From Syntrophaceae bacterium UBA2280 (lineage in GTDB: Bacteria; Desulfobacterota; Syntrophia; Syntrophales; Smithellaceae): a stretch of 64,000 nucleotides of DNA. The notes under the pieces are model-generated. The model searched no databases, had not been told where the DNA came from, and was given only the letters and a program-made list of their open reading frames with translations. Shown in pieces: positions 35,880 to 45,100 of this stretch. The stretch spans positions 1 through 64,000 of the forward strand of contig DDWS01000056.1 of the NCBI GenBank assembly GCA_002347685.1, written 5' to 3'. The first letter of the stretch is position 1, and every line of letters begins with the position of its first letter. The position numbers and the translations under genes were made by a program.

Positions 35880-37091
35880 ATGAAGTACGCCCCGGAACTC
35901 AAACGATCAGCCACCATCGCACTTTGGCTTATTTTGCTGACGTTTCCCATCATGGTGATTCAGGTCAACACCATTGAAAACATCGTGGTCTGGCGCTGGA
36001 TGAACATCGCGGGCGTAGGCACAGTCGCGTTTGTCCTTTCCTTTTTGTGGCAAATCTACCAGCACAGAAAGACTGAGTCCCCCTTGCCGGTATCGGCACA
36101 CCTGCCGGCATTCCAGCGCTTGCTTGCCGACCCGAAACTATACCGCCCGATGTTGATTTTCATTGCCGCTTTTGCGCTTGTGTTTCCATTTACCGCGTCT
36201 CATTACCAGATCAACATTATGAGCACCGCGCTCATTTACATCATGCTGGGCCTCGGGCTCAATATCGAAGTGGGACTCGCAGGCCTTTTGGATCTGGGCT
36301 ATGTCGCCTTTTACGCTGTGGGCGCATACAGCTACGCGCTGCTCAATTACCACTTCGGCCTGGGCTTCTGGACACTGCTGCCGGCCGGCGCACTGCTCGC
36401 CGCTTTTTTCGGCATTCTCGTGGGCTTTCCGGTCCTCCGGCTGCGAGGCGATTATCTGGCCATTGTCACGCTGGCTTTCGCCGAGATATTAAGGCTGGTT
36501 TTGGAAAACTGGAACGCCCTGTCGTTCGGCCCCAGCGGTATATCCAACATTCCCCGCCCCGGTCTTTTCGGTATTGAACTGACGCTGGAACAGTCGGCGG
36601 TTTACATGTATTTTCTTCTGATCGCCCTGTGTCTTTTGACCATTTTTGTCATCTACCGTCTTCAGCATTCCCGTATCGGACGCGCCTGGGTGGCACTGCG
36701 CGAAGATGAACTGGCCTGCCAGGCCATGGGCATTGACAAGACCAGGGCCAAACTGACGGCGTTTGCCCTGGGGGCGACCTGGGCGGGCATGGCAGGCGTG
36801 CTCTTCGCCGCGAAAACCACTTTCATCAACCCGGCCAGCTTTACCTTCATGGAATCTGCCATGATCCTGGCGATTGTCGTATTGGGCGGCATGGGTTCGA
36901 TTGTCGGCGTCATTATCGCGGCGCTGGCCATCATCCTGCTTCCGGAATATTTGCGTGTACTCGGTGATTACCGGATGCTTCTTTTCGGCGCGGCGCTCAT
37001 CGGAATGATGGTTTTCCGCCCCCGCGGCCTCATCACACCATCGAGCAGGACATATGTATTTCAACCATCGGAACATCAGGAAAGAACTTGA
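35880..37091 (+). CDS. livM: Branched-chain amino acid ABC transporter permease LivM
   Basis: Second permease, 403 aa, about ten helices. The segment GLGLNIEVGLAGLLDLGYVAFYAVGAY (GLNIEVGLAGLLDLGYVAF) is the LivM signature, and LREDELACQAMGID is the coupling loop that contacts the ATPase. GGGGGG lies 8 bases before the ATG. It overlaps nothing and starts 13 bases after livH. Confidence 0.94.
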   Translation: MKYAPELKRSATIALWLILLTFPIMVIQVNTIENIVVWRWMNIAGVGTVAFVLSFLWQIYQHRKTESPLPVSAHLPAFQRLLADPKLYRPMLIFIAAFALVFPFTASHYQINIMSTALIYIMLGLGLNIEVGLAGLLDLGYVAFYAVGAYSYALLNYHFGLGFWTLLPAGALLAAFFGILVGFPVLRLRGDYLAIVTLAFAEILRLVLENWNALSFGPSGISNIPRPGLFGIELTLEQSAVYMYFLLIALCLLTIFVIYRLQHSRIGRAWVALREDELACQAMGIDKTRAKLTAFALGATWAGMAGVLFAAKTTFINPASFTFMESAMILAIVVLGGMGSIVGVIIAALAIILLPEYLRVLGDYRMLLFGAALIGMMVFRPRGLITPSSRTYVFQPSEHQERT

Positions 37092-37102
37092 AAGAGGCGC
37101 GC

Positions 37103-37900
37103 ATGGATCTGATTCTGGACATAAAAAATCTCACGATGAATTTCGGCGGCCTCAAAGCGCTCGACGGGGTCAACCTGCACATCCGGCAAGGTGAGATCGC
37201 CGCGCTCATCGGCCCCAACGGCGCGGGCAAGACCACCTTGTTCAACTGTCTGACCGGCATCTACGCGCCGTCGTCAGGCGATATTCTTTTGTATCAGCCG
37301 GGTGCGAAACCCAAAAGGCTCAACGGTTTGAAAATCAACACCATCACCTCCCTGGGTGTGGCGCGGACATTTCAGAACATCCGTCTTTTCGGTGGCATGA
37401 CTGTTTTGGAAAACGTCATGATCGGCCGGCATGCCCGGTCGAAATCCGGAATCCTGGGCGCTATCTTCCGTCCGCCAGCCACACGGGTAGAGGAAAAAGC
37501 CATTGTCGATAAAAGCTACGCTATTCTGGAATACATCGATCTGGCCCCGTACGTCAATGAACTCGCGAAAAACCTCCCCTACGGCGCGCAGCGCCGCCTG
37601 GAAATCGCGCGCGCCCTGGCCACCGAACCGCGTCTTCTGTTGCTGGATGAACCGGCAGCGGGAATGAATCCGCAGGAAACACGAGAGCTCGAAGGTCTGC
37701 TCGTGAGACTGCAGGCCGACCACGAGCTCTCCATTTTGCTCATCGAGCATGACATGAAACTGGTGATGAATCTGGCGCGAAACATTTTCGTGCTCGACTA
37801 CGGAGAGGAAATCGCACGCGGCACACCACTGGAAATCCGGCACAACCCGGCCGTGATCAAGGCCTATCTCGGGGAGGAAGCCGATGCTGAGATTGGTTGA
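37103..37900 (+). CDS. livG: Branched-chain amino acid ABC transporter ATPase LivG
   Basis: ATP-binding subunit, 265 aa: Walker A GPNGAGKTT, the signature segment LPYGAQRRLEIARAL in place of the usual LSGGQ, Walker B LLLLDEPAAGMNP, and the switch histidine (IEHDM). The insert between Walker A and signature is longer than in LivF, as usual for LivG. The ATG at 37103 is preferred to a TTG at 37088, since GAGG precedes it. Confidence 0.94.
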   Translation: MDLILDIKNLTMNFGGLKALDGVNLHIRQGEIAALIGPNGAGKTTLFNCLTGIYAPSSGDILLYQPGAKPKRLNGLKINTITSLGVARTFQNIRLFGGMTVLENVMIGRHARSKSGILGAIFRPPATRVEEKAIVDKSYAILEYIDLAPYVNELAKNLPYGAQRRLEIARALATEPRLLLLDEPAAGMNPQETRELEGLLVRLQADHELSILLIEHDMKLVMNLARNIFVLDYGEEIARGTPLEIRHNPAVIKAYLGEEADAEIG

Positions 37901-38591
37901 CGTCGAAACCTGCTACGGCGGCATCCGCGCCCTCAAGGGCATTTCCCTGTCCGTTGCGCCGGGTGAAATCGTCGCGTTGATCGGATCCAACGGCGCGGGG
38001 AAATCCACCACGCTGATGTCCATCTCCGGCATCACACCCGCCCGCAGCGGACGGATTTTTTTCAACGATGAACCAATTGAAAAAACCGATCCCGACAAAA
38101 TCGTGGCCATGGGTATCTCCCAGGTCCCGGAAGGACGGCGCATCTTTCCGAAACTCAGTGTGCTGGAAAATCTGGAGATGGGAGCCTTTTTGCGCAAGGA
38201 TCACCCGGAAATCAGAAAAGACCTCGATTACATCTACGAACTGTTCCCCATTCTTTATCAGCGCCGTCATCAGCCGGGCGGCACGCTCTCCGGCGGCGAA
38301 CAGCAAATGCTGGCGATCTCGCGAGCACTGATGGCCAAACCCCGATTGCTGCTGCTCGACGAACCGTCTTTGGGATTATCCCCGTTGATGACCAGGCTGA
38401 TTTATTCGATTCTCGGCAGAATCAATACCGAGCAGCGCACGACCATTTTTCTGGTCGAACAAAACGCATTCATGGCGTTGAAACTCTCTCACCGCGCCTA
38501 CGTCCTGGAAAACGGCGCCGTCACTATGGAAGGCAACGCCTCCGATCTGCTGCATCATGAGGATGTTAAAAAGGCTTATCTGGGAATCTGA
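37884..38591 (+). CDS. livF: Branched-chain amino acid ABC transporter ATPase LivF
   Basis: Second ATP-binding subunit, 235 aa, standard length. Walker A GSNGAGKSTT, signature LSGGEQQ, Walker B LLLLDEPSLGLSP and the switch region VEQNA are all intact. It overlaps the end of livG by 17 bases and closes the operon. Confidence 0.95.
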   Translation: MLRLVDVETCYGGIRALKGISLSVAPGEIVALIGSNGAGKSTTLMSISGITPARSGRIFFNDEPIEKTDPDKIVAMGISQVPEGRRIFPKLSVLENLEMGAFLRKDHPEIRKDLDYIYELFPILYQRRHQPGGTLSGGEQQMLAISRALMAKPRLLLLDEPSLGLSPLMTRLIYSILGRINTEQRTTIFLVEQNAFMALKLSHRAYVLENGAVTMEGNASDLLHHEDVKKAYLGI

Positions 38592-38613
38592 GATCGCCGA
38601 ACCGGCACTCCCA

Positions 38614-39288
38614 TCACGTCATCTTGCGCAATGCGGCGATTTTATCGAGGGCGAACGCAGGCAGCGTACCGATGGATTTCCCCGTGGAAAGAGCCAGCGC
38701 GTAGATGCGGGCGGTTTTTTCCACCAGTTCGGCGTGCAGCATCGCTTCATGGAGAGTCTTGCCCAGGGTCACAATGCCGTGGTTTTGAATGATGTAGGCG
38801 TTGGCCAGATTCGATAGTTTCGACGCCACATTGTCCGCCAGCTCACGGCTTCCGGAAAACGCGTAAGGCACAACCTCAATGACAGGACCCAGCGACAGGG
38901 CAACCTCATCAAACAAGGCGGGAATGGCGGTGTTCGTAAGCGCAAAAACACTGCCGTACGTTTGATGTGTGTGGACAACGGCGCCCGCGTCCGGTCTGTT
39001 TTGGTAGATCATGCCATGCATTCCGGATTCCATGGAGGGGTGCCGGCCGCTTTTCACCTCAATGGCATCCAGACCAAAGCGCAAAATACAGATATCATCC
39101 ACCGTCATCTCCTGATACCGGATTCCCGAAGGCGTGACAGCCATGGCGCACTCATCAATCCGCACGGAGACATTTCCCCCCGACCCGCGCAGAGAACCGA
39201 AATAACCTTGTTCGGACAGCCACATACAGGCGTCGAGCACCATTTTTCGCCATTGACGGTAGGAACCGGTTTCCATAAACGAATCCAT
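38614..39288 (-). CDS. Class II aldolase/adducin family protein
   Basis: Zinc-dependent aldolase or epimerase-like enzyme (224 aa) related to L-fuculose-phosphate aldolase and ribulose-5-phosphate 4-epimerase. The zinc ligands are H106 and H108 (VHTHQ) and H170 (IIQNHG), and the acid-base glutamate is E87 (PSMESGMH). The N-terminal GNVSVR binds the substrate phosphate. The true substrate (sugar phosphate, methylthioribulose phosphate or other) cannot be told. Single gene facing the LIV operon. Confidence 0.87.
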   Translation of the reverse strand: MDSFMETGSYRQWRKMVLDACMWLSEQGYFGSLRGSGGNVSVRIDECAMAVTPSGIRYQEMTVDDICILRFGLDAIEVKSGRHPSMESGMHGMIYQNRPDAGAVVHTHQTYGSVFALTNTAIPALFDEVALSLGPVIEVVPYAFSGSRELADNVASKLSNLANAYIIQNHGIVTLGKTLHEAMLHAELVEKTARIYALALSTGKSIGTLPAFALDKIAALRKMT

Positions 39289-39441
39289 CCTCCCCGGGCC
39301 TGTTTCCCGGTTTTTCCCTGCTCAATTACCATGTGTTGCCCTGTCTGGCAAGCCCTCCCCATTTAACCGGTCCAAATTGTGCTTGATTTTTCAGGATCGA
39401 TAGGATAGGTAGCCTCTACAAATTGAATAGGGTCTCCCCTT

Positions 39442-39463
39442 GCTCGCGGCATGGACCGCGGGC
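39442..39463 (+). promoter_or_regulatory. Stem-loop in the rpsF leader
   Basis: GCTCGCGG (39442-39449) pairs with CCGCGGGC (39456-39463), with one G-U pair, 23 bases before the rpsF start. Leaders of rpsF often carry an S6:S18 binding element; the following GAGCCGAAAGG could be part of one, but I cannot verify the fold. Confidence 0.3.
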
Positions 39464-39485
39464 TTTAGAGCCGAAAGGAGAAATT

Positions 39486-39962
39486 TTGAACAGATACGAG
39501 CTTATCGCTATCGTCAAGACGGAGCTGGCGGACGAAGACATCACCGCCATCATGGATCGTTCGCAGACCATCATCACCGAACGCAACGGCGTCATTGCCA
39601 AAATCGAAAAATGGGGCAAACGTCGCCTCGCTTACGAAATCAACAAACAAAAAGACGGGTTTTATATCTTCATCGATTTTTCCGGTGACGGTCCCATGGT
39701 CGCCGAAATCGAGAGAAATTATAAAATCGACGACCGGATTTTGAAATTCATGACCGTCAGGAAAAAGGGCGCGGTCACACGCGAAGGAATCGACGAGGAA
39801 TTTGCCGCGGCGCAGGCCAAACAAACCCAGATCCGGATCGAAAGCGATCCTTCTGCGATTGGAAAAGATGAAAAACCGACCGGCGAAGTCCGGGTGAACC
39901 GGATTTTACCTCGAAAACCAATCACCGAAGAAGCAAGTCCAGCACCAGCGAAAGGGGAATAA
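39486..39962 (+). CDS. rpsF: 30S ribosomal protein S6
   Basis: Binds 16S rRNA together with S18. The core (NRYELIAIVKTELADEDI, WGKRRLAYEINKQKDGFYIFI) fits the family. The start is a TTG at 39486 with AAAGGAG five bases upstream. At 158 aa it is longer than typical (95-135 aa) because of an acidic, proline-rich C-terminal tail, which is common in this lineage. First gene of the rpsF-rpsR-DUF2232-rplI-dnaB block. Confidence 0.95.
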   Translation: MNRYELIAIVKTELADEDITAIMDRSQTIITERNGVIAKIEKWGKRRLAYEINKQKDGFYIFIDFSGDGPMVAEIERNYKIDDRILKFMTVRKKGAVTREGIDEEFAAAQAKQTQIRIESDPSAIGKDEKPTGEVRVNRILPRKPITEEASPAPAKGE

Positions 39963-39966
39963 AATC

Positions 39967-40236
39967 ATGGCATATCCTAATGGAAACCGACCGTCGCGTC
40001 CGCCCCAGAGAAAATTTTTTCATAAAAAGAAGTTCTGCCGTTTCTGCACGGATTCCAATATTCAAATTGATTACAAGAATCCTATGATTCTCAACAACTT
40101 TATTACGGAACGCGGTAAAATCATGCCTCGCAGAATTACGGGAAACTGCGCCAAGCATCAAAGGGAGCTCTCTGTCGCCATCAAACGAGCACGCACCATC
40201 GCAATCATGCCTTTTGTTACAGCTGAGGGCAGATAG
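39967..40236 (+). CDS. rpsR: 30S ribosomal protein S18
   Basis: Partner of S6 in the 30S platform, 89 aa. It has the conserved KKFCRFC segment, IDYKNPMILNNFITERGKI (split from the longer family motif) and MPRRITGNCAKHQREL. The two cysteines plus C62 form the zinc-ribbon-like version of S18. It starts 4 bases after rpsF. Confidence 0.97.
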   Translation: MAYPNGNRPSRPPQRKFFHKKKFCRFCTDSNIQIDYKNPMILNNFITERGKIMPRRITGNCAKHQRELSVAIKRARTIAIMPFVTAEGR

Positions 40237-40250
40237 ATATTTCAAAAAAA

Positions 40251-40288
40251 CAACTGCCCGTGCGCACCCAATCGCGCACGGGCAGTTG
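40251..40288 (+). terminator. Strong hairpin after rpsR
   Basis: CAACTGCCCGTGCGC pairs exactly with its inverted copy (40274-40288) around an 8-base loop. The bases after it, TCGTTTATTT, are only moderately T-rich, so it may act as a partial terminator between the ribosomal genes and DUF2232-rplI-dnaB. Confidence 0.65.
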
Positions 40289-40341
40289 TCGTTTATTTCG
40301 GCGTGGACGTTGTTTAACCAGAAAAACCGAATTTCATCGGG

Positions 40342-41313
40342 TTGCTTTTCTTGAATAAACTGACTTTATTACCCTCCAATAGCTCCCTGACCAGGCTTTT
40401 TGTAACGATGACTGTTTTTCTGGCAGCCTCGTTAATTCCTGTGATCGGTGTGTTTTTTCTCGTTTTACTGCCGCTGGTTTTGTTTGTTTTGTGCTTTCTG
40501 AATGATCAGAAAACAACCATGACCGCTTTTTTCATTTCGCTGGGCGCGGTCCTGGTTGTGTTGTCGCTGCTGGATGCGATTCTACCGGTGTTTGCTCTGG
40601 CGACGATGGGCCTGGCGGGTATCCTGATGGCGCAGTGTGCGAGACAGAATTACAGCGTTGAAGCAATCATCCTTTTGCCCACATCGCTGATCCTGGGCAT
40701 GATTGTTCTGTTTTTTGTTTACGCCGGCATGAGCGCTTCGATGAGCTCATGGGCACTGGTCGAAAAATATATTACCGAAGCGGTTGAATTAAACATCAAT
40801 CTGTATGGCCGCCTGCCGATCGCCGCCGAAGAAATCAGCGCGATTCAAGACAGCAAAGATACGATCATCTATGTTTTCGCCAGGATTTTCCCGGCGCTGT
40901 GCGTCATTGCCATATCAGGCACCGTTTGGATCAACGTTCTGGCCGGCCATAAACGGCTCACGAAATCCGGCATATTGTTACCCGGGCTTTCAGGGCTTTC
41001 CGAATGGAAAGCGCCCTCCTGGCTGGTGTGGGTTTTTATCGCCGCAGGCGGGTTGAGTTTCCTTCCCCATACCCAGATCAGTTTCGTGGGAATCAATTTT
41101 TTTCTGATTACCGCTTTCCTCTATCTTCTGCAAGGGCTTGCTATTGTTAGCTTCTTTTTTCAAAACAAGAATATTTCCATTTTTTTCCGCATACTGATTT
41201 ATTTTTTAATTGCGGTTCAGCAAATTCTTATGATAGCAATAGCAGCAGTGGGGTTCTTCGACCTCTGGATTGATTTTCGCAAGTATTTCCGCAAAGACCC
41301 GACAACTGCTTAA
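40342..41313 (+). CDS. DUF2232 family membrane protein
   Basis: A 323-aa integral membrane protein with about eight helices, in the place where a DUF2232 (YybS-like) protein is usually found between rpsR and rplI. Function unknown. The start is a TTG at 40342; no strong ribosome binding site is visible, and an ATG within the first helix (about 40408) is possible. Confidence 0.8.
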   Translation: MLFLNKLTLLPSNSSLTRLFVTMTVFLAASLIPVIGVFFLVLLPLVLFVLCFLNDQKTTMTAFFISLGAVLVVLSLLDAILPVFALATMGLAGILMAQCARQNYSVEAIILLPTSLILGMIVLFFVYAGMSASMSSWALVEKYITEAVELNINLYGRLPIAAEEISAIQDSKDTIIYVFARIFPALCVIAISGTVWINVLAGHKRLTKSGILLPGLSGLSEWKAPSWLVWVFIAAGGLSFLPHTQISFVGINFFLITAFLYLLQGLAIVSFFFQNKNISIFFRILIYFLIAVQQILMIAIAAVGFFDLWIDFRKYFRKDPTTA

Positions 41314-41352
41314 TTTTTTTTACATCATTCAATGCCATCAGGGAGGTTTTTC

Positions 41353-41802
41353 ATGAAGGTTATTCTAAAGCACAATGTGCCTTCTTTGGGCAAGGCCGGA
41401 GATCTGGTTAAGGTCAACGACGGCTACGCGCGCAATTTGCTGATTCCCAAAGGCCTGGCTGTCGCAGCAGACGATAAGAACATCAAATCCTTTGAAAACG
41501 ATAAAAAAAATGTTCTCCAGAAAGCGCAGAAAGAAAAGGCCCATGCGCAGGATCTGGCCGCGCGCCTGGGCGAAGTCACACTCATCATGAAACGCAAGGT
41601 AGGCGATCAGCATAAAATATTCGGCTCGGTCACCTCCAAGGATATCGAACAGGCGCTCAAAGAGAAGGGCTTCGATATCGACCGCAAAGCGATCGTGCAT
41701 GATGAACCCATCAAGTCGCTGGGCGAATTTAAATTCAGAATCAAACTGCTGCCCGGCGTGGATACCGAAGTGAAATTAAACGTCATCGGCGAAGACGCAT
41801 GA
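41353..41802 (+). CDS. rplI: 50S ribosomal protein L9
   Basis: Binds 23S rRNA and limits frameshifting, 149 aa. The N-terminal domain reads MKVILKHNVPSLGKAGDLVK and the signature GYARNLLIPKGLAV follows; a long helix and the C-terminal domain complete it. GGGAGG lies 7 bases before the ATG at 41353. The dnaB start overlaps its stop by 4 bases. Confidence 0.97.
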   Translation: MKVILKHNVPSLGKAGDLVKVNDGYARNLLIPKGLAVAADDKNIKSFENDKKNVLQKAQKEKAHAQDLAARLGEVTLIMKRKVGDQHKIFGSVTSKDIEQALKEKGFDIDRKAIVHDEPIKSLGEFKFRIKLLPGVDTEVKLNVIGEDA

Positions 41803-43166
41803 AAGACATCGATCCTGCCCTGTATAAACTCCCTCCGCAGAATGTCGAAGCCGAACAGTCCATTCTGGGCGGCATTCTGCTGGAAAACCATGCGATCAAT
41901 GCCGCCGTGGAGATTCTGGGCAGGGATGATTTCTACAGCGAAGCGCACCGGAAGATTTTTGCCGCGATTCTCGACATGAGCGAGCAGAACGAACCGGTTG
42001 ACCTGATCACCCTGAGCAACGTACTTCGCAATAAAAACACGCTGGATTCGGTTGGCGGAACCGCCTACCTGGCCTCGCTCGTCGACAATGTGCCTTCTGC
42101 CGCCAATGTCGCCAACTATGCTAAAATCGTTAAGGAAAAAGCAATTCTACGGGGTCTGATCGGCTCGGCGACCCAGATCATCAACAGCTGTTACGAGACA
42201 GGCTCTGACGTCGATCAGGTTCTGGATCAGGCGGAACACAGCATTTTTGAAATTTCGGAACACAAGGTTCGTCCATCCTTCATTCCGCTGCGTGACATCA
42301 TCAAGGACAGCTTCCGCTCCATTGAAGACCTTTATTCCAGAAAAGAACTGATCACCGGCGTAGCCACGGGTTTCGACAAACTCGACGATTTGACGTCCGG
42401 CCTGCAGAATTCCGATCTGATCATTATCGCGGGCCGCCCGAGCATGGGCAAAACCGCGTTCGCGCTCAATATCGCACAGAATGCCGCCCTGGAAAGCCAG
42501 ACGCCTGTTGCGGTTTTTTCCCTGGAAATGTCCAAAGAGCAGCTCGCCTTCCGTCTTCTGGCCGCGGAGGCCCGGGTAGATTCGCAAAGACTGCGCAAGG
42601 GCTTTCTGGGAGAAACGGACTGGCCCAAACTCACAACGGCCGCAGGAAGGCTTTCCGACGCGCCCCTTTATATTGACGACACACCCGCGATCACCGTCCT
42701 GGAAATGAAAGCCAAATCCAGAAGGCTCAAGGCGGATAAAGGACTGGGCTTGATCGTGGTGGACTATATTCAGCTTATGCGCGGCGGCGGAGGGTTTCGC
42801 GATTCCCGGGAACAGGAAATTTCTGAAATCAGCCGATCACTCAAAGCGCTCGCCAAGGAACTGAGCCTGCCGGTCATTGCGCTTTCCCAGCTCAACCGTC
42901 AGGTGGAAAGCCGGACCAACCGCCGTCCACAGATGGCGGATCTGCGTGAATCCGGCGCCATCGAACAGGATGCGGACGTCATCGCCTTCATCTACCGGGA
43001 TGAAGTGTATAACAAATCGGACGACAATCCGGACAAGGGCGTGGCGGAAATCATCGTTGCCAAACAGCGAAACGGCCCCACCGATACCGTCAAACTGACC
43101 TTTCTGGAAAAATTTACCCGCTTCGAAAATCTGGCGCGTCCGGATATTGTGTATGGAGGAAGCTAA
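41799..43166 (+). CDS. dnaB: Replicative DNA helicase DnaB
   Basis: Hexameric 5'-3' helicase of the replication fork, 455 aa. The N-terminal domain begins PPQNVEAEQSILGGILLEN (residues 9-27), the RecA-like domain has Walker A GRPSMGKTAFALN (about 207), Walker B LIVVDYIQLM, and ALSQLNRQVESR. No intein is present. It overlaps rplI by ATGA, so the two are translationally coupled. Confidence 0.97.
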   Translation: MKDIDPALYKLPPQNVEAEQSILGGILLENHAINAAVEILGRDDFYSEAHRKIFAAILDMSEQNEPVDLITLSNVLRNKNTLDSVGGTAYLASLVDNVPSAANVANYAKIVKEKAILRGLIGSATQIINSCYETGSDVDQVLDQAEHSIFEISEHKVRPSFIPLRDIIKDSFRSIEDLYSRKELITGVATGFDKLDDLTSGLQNSDLIIIAGRPSMGKTAFALNIAQNAALESQTPVAVFSLEMSKEQLAFRLLAAEARVDSQRLRKGFLGETDWPKLTTAAGRLSDAPLYIDDTPAITVLEMKAKSRRLKADKGLGLIVVDYIQLMRGGGGFRDSREQEISEISRSLKALAKELSLPVIALSQLNRQVESRTNRRPQMADLRESGAIEQDADVIAFIYRDEVYNKSDDNPDKGVAEIIVAKQRNGPTDTVKLTFLEKFTRFENLARPDIVYGGS

Positions 43167-43177
43167 GAAGGAAAGAA

Positions 43178-43312
43178 ATGATTAAGGATCACGAAATCAT
43201 TGTCCTGGAGGCGGGAGCGGTTGTCGTAAGGGACGTTGCTCCCGGCAGCTTGGTATCCGGTGTTCCCGCCAAGGCAAGACCAAGAAATTGCAACGCTTCG
43301 TTATCGGAATGA
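43178..43312 (+). pseudogene. C-terminal remnant of a hexapeptide-repeat acetyltransferase
   Basis: A 44-codon frame beginning ATGATTAAGGATCACGAAAT and ending at a TGA that overlaps the next gene (ATGA). Its second half, AGAVVVRDVAPGSLVSGVPA, is the last coil and cap of left-handed beta-helix acetyltransferases (for example serine or sugar O-acetyltransferases), with nothing of the preceding 150 or so residues. So it is either debris of a lost gene or a tiny peptide that now couples translation into the 43309 gene. Confidence 0.7.
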
Positions 43313-43815
43313 AAAAAAGAGAAATTATTGTCCATGACAAAATGCAAAAGGACTACCGGTATTTTCTGACCCGGCCTGCAGGCAGGGATTTCGATCCTGA
43401 ATTTAAGCCGGAGCTGACACCGAAACAGATGTTGGAAGCAGGCGTCTTCGGCGGAAAATACATGACCGACTGCCGCAATGAATTCCCCCGGTCCTGGTTT
43501 TCCAGGGCAAAACTTTGTTCCGAATTCCATGACCCGAAGCTCAACTGTTTCGGCGTAAATGCCTCCAAGCCATTGTCGTACTGGATGCAAAAAGGCTGGA
43601 TTTATCCGGACGATCCCCGGGGGTGGTTTCAATGGTACTGCCGCTATTACATGGGCAGACGCAGCCTCGACGATCAAAGGCAGATTAAACGATGGAAAGC
43701 CATGCAAAGGCACATTGCCCAGCTTAGAAAAAATTGCCCGGCGGGTGATTTAAACTGCCGGCGTAGACAGCGTCAGGCCCTGCTGCACTGGGCCTACGAC
43801 AGCCGCAGAATGTGA
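43309..43815 (+). CDS. Conserved hypothetical protein, 168 aa
   Basis: A basic protein rich in tryptophan and tyrosine with motifs HDKMQKDYRYFLTRPAGRDF, LTPKQMLEAGVFGGKYM and WIYPDDPRGWFQWYCRYYMG (each 20 residues or fewer). This arrangement recurs in a family of uncharacterised proteins; no catalytic motif is evident. The start at 43309 overlaps the stop of the acetyltransferase remnant, so it may depend on it for translation. A frame start at 43288 is possible but lacks a ribosome binding site. Confidence 0.7.
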   Translation: MKKREIIVHDKMQKDYRYFLTRPAGRDFDPEFKPELTPKQMLEAGVFGGKYMTDCRNEFPRSWFSRAKLCSEFHDPKLNCFGVNASKPLSYWMQKGWIYPDDPRGWFQWYCRYYMGRRSLDDQRQIKRWKAMQRHIAQLRKNCPAGDLNCRRRQRQALLHWAYDSRRM

Positions 43816-43847
43816 TAAGATGATCATCCCCAAAAGGAGTTTTTGTC

Positions 43848-44564
43848 ATGAAGGTAAAGAAATGGTTCAGCCCTGTTTTTGTTTTTTTGTTTTTGTGCTC
43901 ATTTCCCGTCATCAGCCAGGCGCAGGAAAAAACCGCGGACAATATCGGCATCTATATTGGCCTGATCGGCGGAAGCTCGCTTTCCGACGACATTAAAACA
44001 AAATTCGAAGTCCCACAGAATCCCGTGGAAAACTTCGATGTCGATTTCGGCATGAAAAGCGGATACCTGGCAGGCGCAAAAATCGGCTGGCAGACCTCTT
44101 TCACCCGGAAAATCCTGGTGCTGGAAATGGAATACAACCGCATTGAAAACAGTATGGAAAAATGGACAAGCTTCGATGGTTATATGTTGAACACCCCTGT
44201 GCCGGTCGATGGCAAAATTCAAATCGATGCCCTTTTTTTCAATTTGCTTGCCAGATATCCTGAAGGCTTGTTTCATCCCTATATCGGCGCGGGGATCGGG
44301 TATTCAATGATTAAAGTTTCGGACATGACCTCAAGCGGCGCCATCCCCATAAATATCAGCGGGGGAGAGCAAAGTGCAATGGCGTATCAATTGACGGCCG
44401 GACTTGATTTTGACATTACAAAAAATATCATTATTGGCCTGGCCTACAAATACATCGGCATTCCAAAGATATCCTTTGACAATACAATGGGAAACACTCC
44501 CACCCAAACCCAGATGGAATACAGCTCTCACAATTTCGTCCTGAGCGCCTGCTTCACATTCTAA
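43848..44564 (+). CDS. Outer membrane beta-barrel protein
   Basis: A 238-aa protein with a Sec signal peptide (cleavage after SQA) and alternating hydrophobic beta strands typical of an eight-strand OmpA/OmpW-like barrel: GIYIGLIGGSSL at the start, LFHPYIGAGIGYSMI in the middle, and a last strand ending in phenylalanine (NFVLSACFTF), the outer membrane assembly signal. AAAGGAG lies 8 bases before the ATG. Function not known. Confidence 0.8.
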   Translation: MKVKKWFSPVFVFLFLCSFPVISQAQEKTADNIGIYIGLIGGSSLSDDIKTKFEVPQNPVENFDVDFGMKSGYLAGAKIGWQTSFTRKILVLEMEYNRIENSMEKWTSFDGYMLNTPVPVDGKIQIDALFFNLLARYPEGLFHPYIGAGIGYSMIKVSDMTSSGAIPINISGGEQSAMAYQLTAGLDFDITKNIIIGLAYKYIGIPKISFDNTMGNTPTQTQMEYSSHNFVLSACFTF

Positions 44565-44619
44565 TCGGAATAACCGCCCGGAGCGCATGAACTCCGGACG
44601 GTTGACACTGGATCTCCCG

Positions 44620-44979
44620 TCAAACGGCAGCCAACCGACGGGATATTTTCTTGAGTTTGCTTAGTTGCTGGCGCATCGCAACGGCCTTTCCACCGTCGCG
44701 ATCCTCAATGGCCTGCCATCTGAGACCCTTGATTTCGCGGATTTTCGCCTTGAGTTCGCCCTTGGTCATTTTGATCCTGGCGGTCTGTTTCTTTTTCTTG
44801 ACAGGCACTTCATCCTTGATCCCCCTGGCTTCTTTGATGAAGGTGATGATCTCCTCCTTCTTCATGTCGTGGATCGCCCGCTCATGAGGCAATTCGGCCG
44901 CCACTTCACGCAACTCTTTTACGGTCATTTTGTCTAATGGTTTTTCTTCGTGATGCTTCTTGCGGGTTTCTTCTGTCAT
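44620..44979 (-). CDS. Rho N-terminal-like domain protein
   Basis: A 119-aa lysine-rich protein. Residues about 13-50 (MTVKELREVAAELP to MKKEEIITFIKEARG) match the small helical Rho_N/SAP-type nucleic-acid-binding domain; the rest is a basic helical tail. AAAGGAGG precedes the ATG at 44979; the frame is open to 45027 but without a better start. Probably a nucleic-acid-binding protein of unknown role. Confidence 0.7.
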   Translation of the reverse strand: MTEETRKKHHEEKPLDKMTVKELREVAAELPHERAIHDMKKEEIITFIKEARGIKDEVPVKKKKQTARIKMTKGELKAKIREIKGLRWQAIEDRDGGKAVAMRQQLSKLKKISRRLAAV

Positions 44980-45100
44980 CGCGATCGGACCTCCTTTTAA
45001 AATTTTTATGAAGGAATCAAAATGCAATGTTGAAAAGAAATATGTCAGATGAGCTCTCTATACCACAAGACACCTGTCATTTCAATGGAGGGAAACACGT

